Source: Paenibacillus oryzisoli
GTDB taxonomy: Bacteria > Bacillota > Bacilli > Paenibacillales > NBRC-103111
Length of the DNA stretch: 64,000 nt
Assembly: GCF_001653565.1 (NCBI RefSeq)
Contig: NZ_LYPB01000092.1
Coordinates: 282,140 to 346,139, forward strand
Direction of reading: 5' to 3'
The notes under the pieces were generated by a model that made no database searches, was not told the DNA's origin, and saw only the letters and a list, made by a program, of their open reading frames with translations. Made by a program: the position numbers and the translations under genes. Positions 52,682 to 60,874 of this stretch are shown here, piece after piece (positions within the stretch are counted from its first letter, which is position 1; each line of letters starts with the position of its first letter).

Positions 52682-53752
52682 ATGGAAAATTCGAAGTTAG
52701 ATGATCTTAGAAATCGAATTGATGAAGTGAATGAGAATCTACGGGAGCTGCTCTCCGAGCGAGCACGTATTACCCAAGAGATCGGCCAAGAGAAGGAAAA
52801 GCAAGGCGTACCGAAATTCGACCCACTTCGTGAAAAACAAATGCTGGACGCCTTGGTTGCTAGGAATACAGGCCCGTTCGATGACGATACCATTCGTCAT
52901 CTGTTCAAACAAATATTCCAAGCATCGCTGACCTTGCAACAAACCGTTCACAACAAACAACTGCTTGTTAGTCGTAAACGACAACAGGATGATACGCTCA
53001 TTCATCTTGGTCCTGCTACGATTGGCGGGGGCAAACCGATCCTGATTGCAGGACCTTGCTCTGTAGAAAGTGTTGAACAAGTGCGCACCGTGGCTGCTGC
53101 ATTACAAAGTAGAGGCGTAACAGTCATGCGCGGGGGTGCCTTCAAGCCTCGAACATCACCTTATGATTTCCAAGGCTTAGGCCTAGAAGGACTGCGAATT
53201 CTCAAAGAAGTTGGTGACGAGTTCGGACTTCAGACGATCAGTGAAATCGTCGATCCCGCTCATATCGAAATCGCGGGTCAGTATATCGACGTGATTCAAA
53301 TTGGGGCAAGAAACATGCACAACTTCGAATTACTGAAGGCCGCTGGCGAAGTGCGTATTCCGATACTGTTGAAACGCGGTTTATCTGCCACGATTGATGA
53401 GTTCCTTCACGCTGCCGAGTATATCCTTTCGCGTGGCAATACGCAGGTAATGTTGATTGAACGCGGCATTCGAACCTATGAGCGGGCGACAAGGAATACA
53501 CTCGACATCTCAGCAGTTCCGATATTGAAGCAGGAAAGCCACTTGCCGGTCCTCGTCGATGTGACTCATTCCACAGGACGCAAGGACATCTTCGCACCAT
53601 GTGCCAAAGCGGCATTGGCTGCAGGAGCAGATGGGATCATGGTTGAAGTCCATCCCAATCCAGCCATAGCCCTGTCTGATGCACAACAACAACTGACAAT
53701 CGAGGAATTCAATCAATTCTATACGGTAATTCAACAGTCCGGATTGTTCTAA
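52682..53752 (+). CDS. aroA: Bifunctional chorismate mutase / DAHP synthase
   Basis: A 356-residue fusion as in Bacillus AroA(G): an N-terminal AroQ-type chorismate mutase (about residues 1-85, [20 protein letters not shown]) and a C-terminal DAHP synthase ([13 protein letters not shown] near 120, [44 protein letters not shown]). It starts the shikimate pathway; the mutase part lets chorismate or prephenate inhibit it. A ribosome site GGGTGAG precedes the ATG. Own terminator. Confidence 0.96.
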   Translation: MENSKLDDLRNRIDEVNENLRELLSERARITQEIGQEKEKQGVPKFDPLREKQMLDALVARNTGPFDDDTIRHLFKQIFQASLTLQQTVHNKQLLVSRKRQQDDTLIHLGPATIGGGKPILIAGPCSVESVEQVRTVAAALQSRGVTVMRGGAFKPRTSPYDFQGLGLEGLRILKEVGDEFGLQTISEIVDPAHIEIAGQYIDVIQIGARNMHNFELLKAAGEVRIPILLKRGLSATIDEFLHAAEYILSRGNTQVMLIERGIRTYERATRNTLDISAVPILKQESHLPVLVDVTHSTGRKDIFAPCAKAALAAGADGIMVEVHPNPAIALSDAQQQLTIEEFNQFYTVIQQSGLF

Positions 53753-53774
53753 CGGATATTCTATCTTCACATCA

Positions 53775-53819
53775 TAAAAAAGCCTCCAACCCATACAAAG
53801 TGGAATTGGAGGCTTTTTA
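53775..53819. terminator. Bidirectional terminator between aroA and 53821 gene
   Basis: AAAAAGCCTCCAA / TTGGAGGCTTTTT stem serving both convergent genes. Confidence 0.92.
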
Positions 53820-53820
53820 C

Positions 53821-54330
53821 CTATACAGTTTTATCTACATATGAAATTTTATTGTTTTCAGCAAACTTCTTCAATTTAGCTGCCATCGCCGCGATATCAA
53901 AACGGTTCAACGTTTTGTTATATACCCAACGGGGGGACTTCCCCGTAAGCTCAATGATAATTTGACCAGGTGCGTGGACAATCTCTTTAATATTTTCCGC
54001 ACCAAGCACTAATTCTCGGGCCAGACCTCGCTTCGAGAGATTCGTCTTGGTTACTCGCAAATACGGTCTGCGCACGAAATAAATGAGCACTCCGACCACC
54101 AGATAGCTAAGCGTTGTATACCAGTACATTTTGTCCCCTTCGGTTTTCGTCAAGGTAAACAACAAAAAGAGCGAGACAACAATGAAAAACGCGGCCAACA
54201 TAATACTTCTCCCTTTAAAGACGACCGGACGATCTGGATCCGTTGAAATTGGCGCTTTCCCTTGCTTGGTACGGCTCAAGTTTGCCTTTTTCGTATTTTT
54301 ACTTACCATTCTTTCCCACTTGCGCGACAT
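53821..54330 (-). CDS. Small membrane protein of unknown function
   Basis: A 169-residue protein: a basic N-terminal tail with SRTKQGKAP, two hydrophobic helices (IMLAAFFIVVSLFLLFTL and the next segment around LSYLVVGVLIYFV), and a C-terminal cytoplasmic domain that looks like a small PH/bPH-type beta-rich domain. ATG 54330 has GGGAG 8 nt upstream. Family not recognised. The downstream side of the Tat cassette is separated from it by a terminator. Confidence 0.65.
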   Translation of the reverse strand: MSRKWERMVSKNTKKANLSRTKQGKAPISTDPDRPVVFKGRSIMLAAFFIVVSLFLLFTLTKTEGDKMYWYTTLSYLVVGVLIYFVRRPYLRVTKTNLSKRGLARELVLGAENIKEIVHAPGQIIIELTGKSPRWVYNKTLNRFDIAAMAAKLKKFAENNKISYVDKTV

Positions 54331-54422
54331 GCCTTTCACTCCCTGTGTAATAGTTACCGAACTCTTCTCCTCATAATCCCATACTTACGACAGAATGTCG
54401 ATATTTTGCTTGACTCCTACGG

Positions 54423-54448
54423 CAAAAAGGAGCCCTGAAGGGCTCCTC
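54423..54448 (-). terminator. Terminator after tatA
   Basis: GGAGCCC / GGGCTCC stem with a TGAA loop and five T on the minus strand. Marks the end of the oxidase-ridA-tatA operon. Confidence 0.92.
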
Positions 54449-54476
54449 TACTACCTTATTCGTACACATTCACATG

Positions 54477-54689
54477 TTATACGTTAACCTTCTCTACGCG
54501 CTTTTCCGGTGCTTCGAGATGTTCTGGCGCTTCTTTCCCTTCACCAACGAGCTCTCTAGCCGAATTCTTAAATTCGTGCAGGGTACGACCTACGGCTCGA
54601 CCAAGTTCAGGCAACTTAGACGGTCCAAACAAGACCAATACAACGACTAAAATTAACATGAGTCCAGGTAATCCAATATTTTGCAGCAT
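54477..54689 (-). CDS. tatA: TatA/E-type twin-arginine translocase subunit
   Basis: A 70-residue TatA protein: membrane helix [20 protein letters not shown] with the FG hinge, then an amphipathic helix ([15 protein letters not shown]) and an acidic tail. TatA oligomers form the passage for folded proteins. It is the last gene of an operon behind a Tat-dependent oxidase and ridA, 21 nt after ridA. A GTG at 54695 is an alternative start. Its partner tatC lies 2.7 kb away on the other strand (57382). Confidence 0.93.
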   Translation of the reverse strand: MLQNIGLPGLMLILVVVLVLFGPSKLPELGRAVGRTLHEFKNSARELVGEGKEAPEHLEAPEKRVEKVNV

Positions 54690-54710
54690 AGGCACATCAT
54701 CTCCGTTTCA

Positions 54711-55274
54711 TTAGTCTTGGTTATGGTGCTTTGGATACACAGCTACGGCTTCAATTTCAATCAACCAATCGGAGCTTACAAGGCTTGCAATGCCAACCGT
54801 AGAACGAGCAGGCTTCACAGGATTAGCTTCTGTTCCAAAAAATTGCGCATAAGCATCAAACCAGCCTTGATAATCAAATTTGCCTTCTTTGGCTGCATCT
54901 GCCGTCACATAGACACGAAGATAGGCAACATCTGCAAGTGTGAGTCCTTTATCTTTTAATTGCGTTTCAATGGCTTTTAGAATGCCAATCCCCTGTGTTT
55001 TCGTATCCCCATAACGTTCATAGACCGTCTTGCCCTCTTTATTAATAACAGGTGGTACCGTACCGCTTGTGAACAAATATGCGGATCCCGCAGGGACCGA
55101 TACGCCAGCAGCAATAGAAGAGGCCGGATTGCCATAAAATTCAACCTCATTAATCGGTTCAGCATTATATTTATTTGATTTTTCTGTCCCCGCCGCATAA
55201 GCACTTACACAAATCAGACATGAACCAACGGTAGCAGCTACGATCGTCTTCCACTTTTTCGTTATTGTCATCAT
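54711..55274 (-). CDS. Exported RidA-family protein (predicted imine deaminase)
   Basis: A 187-residue protein: a Sec signal peptide with a Lys-rich start, a hydrophobic core and cleavage near SAYAAG at residue 28, then a RidA (YjgF) domain. The active-site Arg is in KPARSTVGIASL near residue 160 and the conserved Glu in EIEAVAVYP. RidA enzymes hydrolyse reactive enamines and imines; most are cytoplasmic, so export is unusual. It is 17 nt downstream of the flavin oxidase gene, whose reaction makes imines. AAGGAG precedes ATG 55274. Confidence 0.88.
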   Translation of the reverse strand: MMTITKKWKTIVAATVGSCLICVSAYAAGTEKSNKYNAEPINEVEFYGNPASSIAAGVSVPAGSAYLFTSGTVPPVINKEGKTVYERYGDTKTQGIGILKAIETQLKDKGLTLADVAYLRVYVTADAAKEGKFDYQGWFDAYAQFFGTEANPVKPARSTVGIASLVSSDWLIEIEAVAVYPKHHNQD

Positions 55275-55291
55275 GATTCACTCCTTCTCTT

Positions 55292-56899
55292 CTATTCTTT
55301 CATGACACGCTCATGTATTTCGGTAACCACTTTCCGAGCAGACTCAATAGCCCCTGCCTGCCAAGCGGTAATGTAACTGATGTGCTCGCCAGCCAAATAA
55401 ATACGGCCATCAGGTTTACATAGTGTTGGATAGTAGTTTTTACGATCGTCTGCCGTATAGGAAGCCCAGCCGCCTTGATTATACTTAACCTTTTTCCAAT
55501 CCACGGAGAACGAGGTTTCGAACTCTTTGTGATACTGGGGATGTATCTTCGCACCTTGACTCAGCGCATATTCTTCTCGAGCAGCAAGCGACATATTACC
55601 AAGTTTATCCGCATTTCCCCCAAACGAATAATAACCTAATAGAATTCCTTTTTTCGAAAAATAATCATTCGGCGGGTAATAGATGTTCGCAATATCCATA
55701 TTTGTCAATGAGCTTCCACCATAAATCATCTCGTCTTCTTCCCAGAAACGACGCTTGAATTGGAGACCAATTTTACCGGCAGCCGCATAGCTAATCTTTG
55801 CAATAGCTGTTGACATCTCAGCAGAGAAGTCGGCTTTAATGTTCTTGAGGACTGGAAGTGGGATCGTACAGATGCAGAAATCTCCAGATACTTCTTTATT
55901 GGCACCGCTTAGTAAATCCTTATACAAAATTTTCACGCCATCGGAAGATTGCTTAATTTCATGAACTTCCGAATTGAATTGAATTTTGTCGCCTACTCGT
56001 TTCTCGAATGCCTTCGCAATCATATCCATCCCACCTACAGGATGGAACATCATCATCTGCTGATCATAGCCGTACTCACTGCTGAGAAATTGACCAAAAC
56101 CAGAATTAATAATCGCTTTCAAGCTAAATGGATCCTTGCGAACACCTGCATCAAATTTGCCGCCCGGCTCTTCCACATACCCAGCTCTGCTTGAACCTTT
56201 ATAGAACAGATCCGCATTCAAATCCCCTTCGCTTTTCAAATACGCAACAAGCTTCGTTTTTTCTTCTGTTGTCAAAGGGAGATCTAACGCTTTCTGATTA
56301 ACAGCTTTAGCTAGCATTTCTGCGACATAACCGCGCACATCGGCTTTTGCTTGCCGCTTAGGAATTTTCACTCCTGACAACTCGCCTACATTTTCATTAT
56401 AGTAGTACCCGCTCTCATTCACATTGTTAAAGGGTTCTATAGCAACTCCGAATTTCCGGGCATAATCCAGCGTCACATGAAATTGGGGAATTCGCATTGG
56501 TCCTGCATTGAAATACATGCCATTGTCGAATCGTGCCACTTGTTTCGTGCCACCAATTTCTGTAACGGTCGTCCCTCTACGCACTGTCCATGCACGTCCG
56601 CCTGAACGTGCTCTGGCTTCTAGTATTGTGCACTGATAGCCTGCCATTCCCAGCTCATACGCCGCCGTCATCCCAGCAATCCCACCACCAAGGATGATTA
56701 CTTTTTTACCATTGCGATTCGTCGAGGTAAGATCCCTTCCTGATGGCGGTGTATAATCTGCGGCTTTCATCGTTTCCGGGGAGAGTAGTCCTAAAGTACC
56801 CATCACACTGAATATCGCGGCTGACCCTCCTAATTTGCCGACTGTTGTTAGAAATTGTCTACGTGTAATTTGTTCTTCTTGGATCGGTGTCTTCTCCAT
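55292..56899 (-). CDS. Tat-exported flavin amine oxidase (L-amino-acid-oxidase-like)
   Basis: A 535-residue flavoprotein. The N-terminus carries a twin-arginine signal (TRRQFLTTVGKL near residue 12, then a hydrophobic stretch). The FAD domain shows VIILGGGIAGMTAAYELG, EARARSGGRAWTVRRG near residue 95 and the C-terminal RIYLAGEHISYITAWQAGA. It oxidises a primary amine or amino acid to an imine and hydrogen peroxide outside the cell; the substrate (L-amino acid, tryptophan or polyamine) is not certain. GAGGAG precedes the ATG. First gene of the oxidase-ridA-tatA operon. Confidence 0.92.
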   Translation of the reverse strand: MEKTPIQEEQITRRQFLTTVGKLGGSAAIFSVMGTLGLLSPETMKAADYTPPSGRDLTSTNRNGKKVIILGGGIAGMTAAYELGMAGYQCTILEARARSGGRAWTVRRGTTVTEIGGTKQVARFDNGMYFNAGPMRIPQFHVTLDYARKFGVAIEPFNNVNESGYYYNENVGELSGVKIPKRQAKADVRGYVAEMLAKAVNQKALDLPLTTEEKTKLVAYLKSEGDLNADLFYKGSSRAGYVEEPGGKFDAGVRKDPFSLKAIINSGFGQFLSSEYGYDQQMMMFHPVGGMDMIAKAFEKRVGDKIQFNSEVHEIKQSSDGVKILYKDLLSGANKEVSGDFCICTIPLPVLKNIKADFSAEMSTAIAKISYAAAGKIGLQFKRRFWEEDEMIYGGSSLTNMDIANIYYPPNDYFSKKGILLGYYSFGGNADKLGNMSLAAREEYALSQGAKIHPQYHKEFETSFSVDWKKVKYNQGGWASYTADDRKNYYPTLCKPDGRIYLAGEHISYITAWQAGAIESARKVVTEIHERVMKE

Positions 56900-56977
56900 G
56901 CTTCCATCTCCTCGTGAATAAGTTTGGCTATCCGCTACTTAAACTTAACAGGGAGAAAATGAATAGTCTTTAGTTTA

Positions 56978-57019
56978 CGTAAGATAACATGACATAAATT
57001 ATAATTATACTAAGATAAC
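56978..57019. promoter_or_regulatory. Candidate TnrA/GlnR-like box and direct repeats
   Basis: In the 220-nt gap between the divergent oxidase and merR genes, the minus strand reads TGTCATGTTATCTTACG (56978-56994), which fits TGTNAN7TNACA except for the final base. TAAGATAAC occurs twice (56980-56988 and 57011-57019), 31 bp apart. A TnrA-like protein encoded next door could bind here and control both operons. Confidence 0.4.
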
Positions 57020-57119
57020 CAATACATATTTGATGGATTTTCCAGATAATGATAGAGTTTCATTAATTAATGTCACTTACAAGTTAGTTAACCTTACATT
57101 AAACTGGAGGGACAAGCTG

Positions 57120-57350
57120 ATGATGACTAAGAAAAAAGTAATTCAAATTGGTGTAGTAAGTGAACTGACAGGATTAACCGAGAGGCAGATTCGATATTAC
57201 GAGGACCGCAAACTTATTTTCCCAGACAGAAGCAAGGGGGGCGTTCGTAAATATTCTTTCGAAGATATTCAAGCCATTATTGATATTCACACAAAATTAT
57301 CCGACGGGTTTCATACGGTAGAATTACGACGAATGTTGGCAGGCTCTTAG
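57120..57350 (+). CDS. Short TnrA/GlnR-like MerR-family regulator
   Basis: A 76-residue protein made almost only of a MerR-type winged helix (VIQIGVVSELTGLTERQIRY, then VRKYSFEDIQAIIDIHTKL). The wording closely follows Bacillus TnrA and GlnR, the nitrogen regulators, but the C-terminal tail with which they contact glutamine synthetase is absent. ATG 57120 has GGAGGG 8 nt upstream. It is 31 nt before tatC and divergent from the oxidase operon. Confidence 0.85.
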   Translation: MMTKKKVIQIGVVSELTGLTERQIRYYEDRKLIFPDRSKGGVRKYSFEDIQAIIDIHTKLSDGFHTVELRRMLAGS

Positions 57351-57381
57351 CACCTTTTCACTACTAGACTGGAGGGTTCTT

Positions 57382-58140
57382 ATGCAAATCAAAGAAATGA
57401 TGTCACTTGTCGAACATCTAACCGAACTGCGCACACGCATTATTCGCGTCCTTATTGCCGTCATTCTAACCTTACTAATTGGATTTGTCTTCGCTCAGCA
57501 GATTTTACGATACCTAAAGCAAAGCTCGTCTGCATCTGATATCACATGGCATGTTTTCTCACCGATGGATAGCATTCGCATCTATATGTTGATTGCTTTC
57601 GCAGTTTCACTCACATTAACACTTCCGTTCATCCTCTTCCAAATTTGGGCTTTCGTCAAAAAAGGACTAACCAAAGAAGAGCAAGTCGCCACCCTGCGGT
57701 ACATCCCGTATACATTCTTCTGCTTCTTACTTGGTTTATCTTTCGGTTACTTCGTTGTATTCCCGATGTGCATCAAATTTACATTAGGTGTTACCGAAAG
57801 CCTTGGATTAACTCAGACCTACGGTGTTGCTCAATACTTTAGCTTTATGCTCAACATTATTCTCCCGTTATCTATAGCCTTCGAACTCCCGATTATCGTC
57901 ATGTTTCTAACCAAGTTAAAGCTGTTACATCCTCAATTACTAAACAAAGTTCGCAGATATGCTTATCTGATTCTGATTATTACAGCCAGTTTAATTTCTC
58001 CACCTGATTTAATCTCACATCTCATGGTAGCCATTCCTTTATTTGCCCTATATGAAATTAGCATTTTACTGTCACGTTTCGTTTATAACGGGCAACAACG
58101 GGAACAGAGTCTCAGTCCAATCGAATATGGCGTCTCCTAA
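57382..58140 (+). CDS. tatC: TatC twin-arginine translocase subunit
   Basis: A 252-residue membrane protein with six helices; it begins SLVEHLTELRTRIIRVLIAV and includes FALYEISILLSRF near the end, both TatC marks. TatC recognises the RR signal peptide and gathers TatA. GGAGGG precedes the ATG. Co-transcribed with the TnrA-like gene and probably dedicated to the neighbouring RR-signal oxidase. Confidence 0.95.
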   Translation: MQIKEMMSLVEHLTELRTRIIRVLIAVILTLLIGFVFAQQILRYLKQSSSASDITWHVFSPMDSIRIYMLIAFAVSLTLTLPFILFQIWAFVKKGLTKEEQVATLRYIPYTFFCFLLGLSFGYFVVFPMCIKFTLGVTESLGLTQTYGVAQYFSFMLNIILPLSIAFELPIIVMFLTKLKLLHPQLLNKVRRYAYLILIITASLISPPDLISHLMVAIPLFALYEISILLSRFVYNGQQREQSLSPIEYGVS

Positions 58141-58158
58141 AATAGTACTACTCACATA

Positions 58159-58198
58159 TTGTCCATCTCTATCGATTCCGATATAGTTACCTCATAAC
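58159..58198 (+). promoter_or_regulatory. lysR promoter with GTTA-N5-TAAC operator
   Basis: TTGTCC (58159-58164), a 17-nt spacer, TATAGT (58182-58187), then the symmetric GTTACCTCATAAC (58186-58198) overlapping the -10. The same layout recurs at 59233-59272. Confidence 0.6.
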
Positions 58199-58220
58199 TG
58201 GCATACAGAAAAGGTGAACT

Positions 58221-59108
58221 ATGCGAATTGAACAACTCATATATATTATTGAGATTAATCAAACAGGATCCATTTCACTAGCAGCCGAAAAGCTTCACGT
58301 ATCCCAGCCGAACATCTCTCAAGCGATTGTCAGCTTAGAGGAAGAGCTTGGCGTGAAGCTTTTCAAGCGTTCACGCATTGGAGCCGTACCTACAGAAGAC
58401 GGCAAATTAATTATTAGCAAAGCTATTGAAATCATGAACAAAGTGGAGGAACTTAGAGAAACGGCAAGTTTGCAATTCAATCAATTGTCAGGATCACTTG
58501 CCATTGCCTCCGTACCGAGCCTTTGTTTAAGCATTCTACCTCCAACATTGGCTAACTTCAAAGCTAAACATGCTGATGTAGAGCTCGTTATGATGGAGAT
58601 GAATTATCCACAGATTGTCCAAGAGGTCCTCGGTGGACAAGTGGATTTGGGACTCATCGCGGTCGCTAGAAATTTCCAAAGTCCCCATACACAGCTGATC
58701 TCGGAACATTTGCTGGATTGCCGAATTATGGCCTACGTGGGTAAAAAATCCCCTCTAGCGCAGCGGACTCAAATTTCCATTGAAGAACTCCTTCTTGAAC
58801 CTCTATTGATTTCTTCTGATTACCTGAATAACATATTCAAAAAGCACGGCGAACCAACAATCTTATTTAAGCTCGGGAATTCTGAAGCAGCAAAACGGAT
58901 TATTGCCGAAGGCATCGCGATTGGTTTCTATACGGTAACGGGCATGCGCAATGATCCTTATTTGGAGACAGGAAGCATCGTAGCACTCGAAGTTACTGGC
59001 GTGGATTTCGGAGTTTCTTTCCGAACCTTACGCTTGAAAAGCCGCCATCTGTCACTACCTTGTAAAGAATTTACGAAAGAAATTAAAACTATTATTGCGG
59101 CAATGTGA
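58221..59108 (+). CDS. LysR-family transcriptional regulator
   Basis: A 295-residue regulator: N-terminal helix-turn-helix (GSISLAAEKLHVSQPNISQA) and a C-terminal substrate-binding domain (SGSLAIASVPSLCLSILPPT). Such proteins activate nearby genes in response to a small molecule. It follows tatC by 80 nt but has its own promoter. The GTTA-N5-TAAC element at its promoter and at the next gene is a candidate binding site. Confidence 0.9.
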   Translation: MRIEQLIYIIEINQTGSISLAAEKLHVSQPNISQAIVSLEEELGVKLFKRSRIGAVPTEDGKLIISKAIEIMNKVEELRETASLQFNQLSGSLAIASVPSLCLSILPPTLANFKAKHADVELVMMEMNYPQIVQEVLGGQVDLGLIAVARNFQSPHTQLISEHLLDCRIMAYVGKKSPLAQRTQISIEELLLEPLLISSDYLNNIFKKHGEPTILFKLGNSEAAKRIIAEGIAIGFYTVTGMRNDPYLETGSIVALEVTGVDFGVSFRTLRLKSRHLSLPCKEFTKEIKTIIAAM

Positions 59109-59184
59109 CATCAACATCCCTTGCCATTCCGCTTTCATTTCTGCGAAAAATCATAGATCCCCAAATCAAGCCCGAAATAATAAT

Positions 59185-59226
59185 GCCCTATTTGTCGAAA
59201 TTCGACTAACATTATTTAGGGCTTTT
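59185..59226 (+). terminator. Terminator after lysR
   Basis: GCCCTA / TAGGGC arms with an inner GTCGAA/TTCGAC hairpin, followed by TTTT. Confidence 0.75.
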
Positions 59227-59232
59227 CCCTCA

Positions 59233-59272
59233 TTGTCCCATTCCCTACTTTGAGCTATAGTTACCTCATAAC
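59233..59272 (+). promoter_or_regulatory. Second promoter with the same operator as lysR
   Basis: TTGTCC (59233-59238), a 17-nt spacer, TATAGT (59256-59261) and GTTACCTCATAAC (59260-59272). The block ATAGTTACCTCATAAC and the 18-nt distance from ATTGTCC are identical to the lysR promoter, while the spacer sequence differs. Confidence 0.6.
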
Positions 59273-59384
59273 CAAGTTCTAGGCATATTTAATCCGCACA
59301 TCTCATATCATGTATAGTTGCTTATTTCTGAAAACCAAAATGTAATTTTGCAGAAAACTAAGTTGAAACTTGAAGGGATGTTGA

Positions 59385-59876
59385 TTTCGTATTCTTACTC
59401 TAGAGAAAATCCAATTCATCGAGACACAATGTATCAATCCGCAAGATGCTATTATTATTCGTCTGCTTATCGAGGGCATCGCTCCTCACGAGATCGTCTA
59501 TTTGAAAAGCAACTCTTTGGATGAGAAAAAACAAATACTTACCGTATCAGATGCCATGGGGGGCAAAAGGTACATATCGGTTTCCAGAACCTGTGTCGAA
59601 AGGTACCAATCCGCTTTGAAACAAACCAAATATCTGACTAACTTAGGTGACCCGCTTCAATCTAAGAAACTTACGGATTTAAGGAATAGTCCCTTTCTCA
59701 TCAAAATGACGATGACCGACTATATTGCCAATCGAGCGATGATCACCGAGTTAGATTCCGTTATACTACGAACCATTTACATGCGATTACGCCGATTGGC
59801 TGAGCATTTCTCATTCCCTGAACTTACTCACTTAACAACAGTTAAGCTTGAAATGAAGCAGCTTGCCATTGTATAG
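59385..59876 (+). pseudogene. Tyrosine-recombinase-fold protein, MrpR-like, damaged or irregular 5' end
   Basis: The frame from 59385 encodes LTLEKIQFIETQCINPQDAI, RLLIEGIAPHEIVYLK and KRYISVS, the order of segments of a phage-integrase catalytic domain; the C-terminal half (LRNSPFLIK, then ILRTIYMRLRRLAEHFSFPE) resembles the catalytically inactive MrpR phage-repressor group. No catalytic Tyr or RHR set is seen. There is no ATG, GTG or good start for the full frame: the ATG at 59378 lies in another frame, and one base too many near 59390-59397 would explain this. The frame from TTG 59502 alone gives 124 residues. It follows the second operator-bearing promoter and ends before a terminator. 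Confidence 0.5.
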
Positions 59877-59885
59877 CTTTCAAGT

Positions 59886-59909
59886 TAAAGGCCTCTTGGC
59901 CTTTTTTTA
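59886..59909 (+). terminator. Terminator of the recombinase-like gene
   Basis: AAAGGCC / GGCCTTT stem with a TCTT loop and a long T run. Confidence 0.88.
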
Positions 59910-59911
59910 AC

Positions 59912-59954
59912 GTAAAAAAGTGGATCCCGAGTTTACTCAGGGATCCACTTTTAT
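59912..59954 (-). terminator. Terminator of the ADH-EamA operon
   Basis: AAGTGGATCCC / GGGATCCACTT stem, followed on the minus strand by six T. It overlaps the stop codon region of the EamA gene at 59954. Confidence 0.85.
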
Positions 59955-60874
59955 CATTCGGTTTGAAGACGACGAGCTCGTTGTCTTCGTTTTAATAACT
60001 CAGGTAGGGCTATGCCTAACATGGTGACGAGTACGCCTAACCATTGTAGGCCACTCACCGATTCGTGGAGAACGATGAAGGACATAATAACCGCAGTTGG
60101 CAGTTCTGCTGCGCTCATGATCGTAGCCATTCCGCCGCCAATACGCGGAACACCAATAGCAAAGAACAACGGGGGAATTACGACTCCGAACAAGGCTAAC
60201 AGCAATGCCCACGGTAATAGGGATTCATGCAATGACCCATTCCACAAGAAATGAGGAGGGAAAATCAGCATGACAATGATGAAGGAGCCTGTTTGCATCA
60301 CAGCACCTCGCGTAATAGGGGCAATTTGCTTCGCGACTTTACCACTCATGGCAATGAATAGCGCATATGTCAATGCGGATAGCAATCCTAACCCTATGCC
60401 AAGCCACGATGGCGCTTCTCCCATGCCATTTAGATAACCGCTTGCCATTATAATGCCGATAAATAAGAAAATAAGTGCGATAAGTTTATCTCGGCTAGGG
60501 CGTTTACGATCCATAATGGCTTCTATCACGATACCAATCCATGTAAATTGAAATAATAATAGAATGGCAAATGATGCTGAAACATATTGCAGGGCAGCAT
60601 AATAAAATATACCGGTTAGTCCTGAGCTAGTTCCTACTAACATCAGTAAGAGGGCATTACGAGGGGATACACGGAATGATTGAGCTTCTGTTGATCCTTG
60701 TTTAGCAGATTTAGCTGTAACGAAAGCCATGATCCACATCATAATAAGGCCAAAGAAGATTTGCGATCCCACCACCTCACCTACATGGAAACCAGACTCG
60801 TAGGCCTTCTTCACAAAAGTTGATAACAATCCGAAGCTGCACGCTCCAGCTAATACATATACGTAATACTTCAT
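59954..60874 (-). CDS. EamA/DMT-family transporter
   Basis: A 306-residue protein with ten membrane helices in two EamA repeats (AGACSFGLLSTFVKKAYESG at the start, second repeat from WLGIGLGLLSALTYALFIAM). Such carriers export metabolites or amino acids; substrate unknown. It overlaps the alcohol dehydrogenase gene by 4 nt (ATGA) and is translated with it. Confidence 0.85.
   Translation of the reverse strand: MKYYVYVLAGACSFGLLSTFVKKAYESGFHVGEVVGSQIFFGLIMMWIMAFVTAKSAKQGSTEAQSFRVSPRNALLLMLVGTSSGLTGIFYYAALQYVSASFAILLLFQFTWIGIVIEAIMDRKRPSRDKLIALIFLFIGIIMASGYLNGMGEAPSWLGIGLGLLSALTYALFIAMSGKVAKQIAPITRGAVMQTGSFIIVMLIFPPHFLWNGSLHESLLPWALLLALFGVVIPPLFFAIGVPRIGGGMATIMSAAELPTAVIMSFIVLHESVSGLQWLGVLVTMLGIALPELLKRRQRARRLQTE

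Noticed and set aside
59318-59524. Short plus-strand frame overlapping the recombinase-like gene
   Set aside because: No ribosome site and no family resemblance; at most it supplies the original start before a frameshift.
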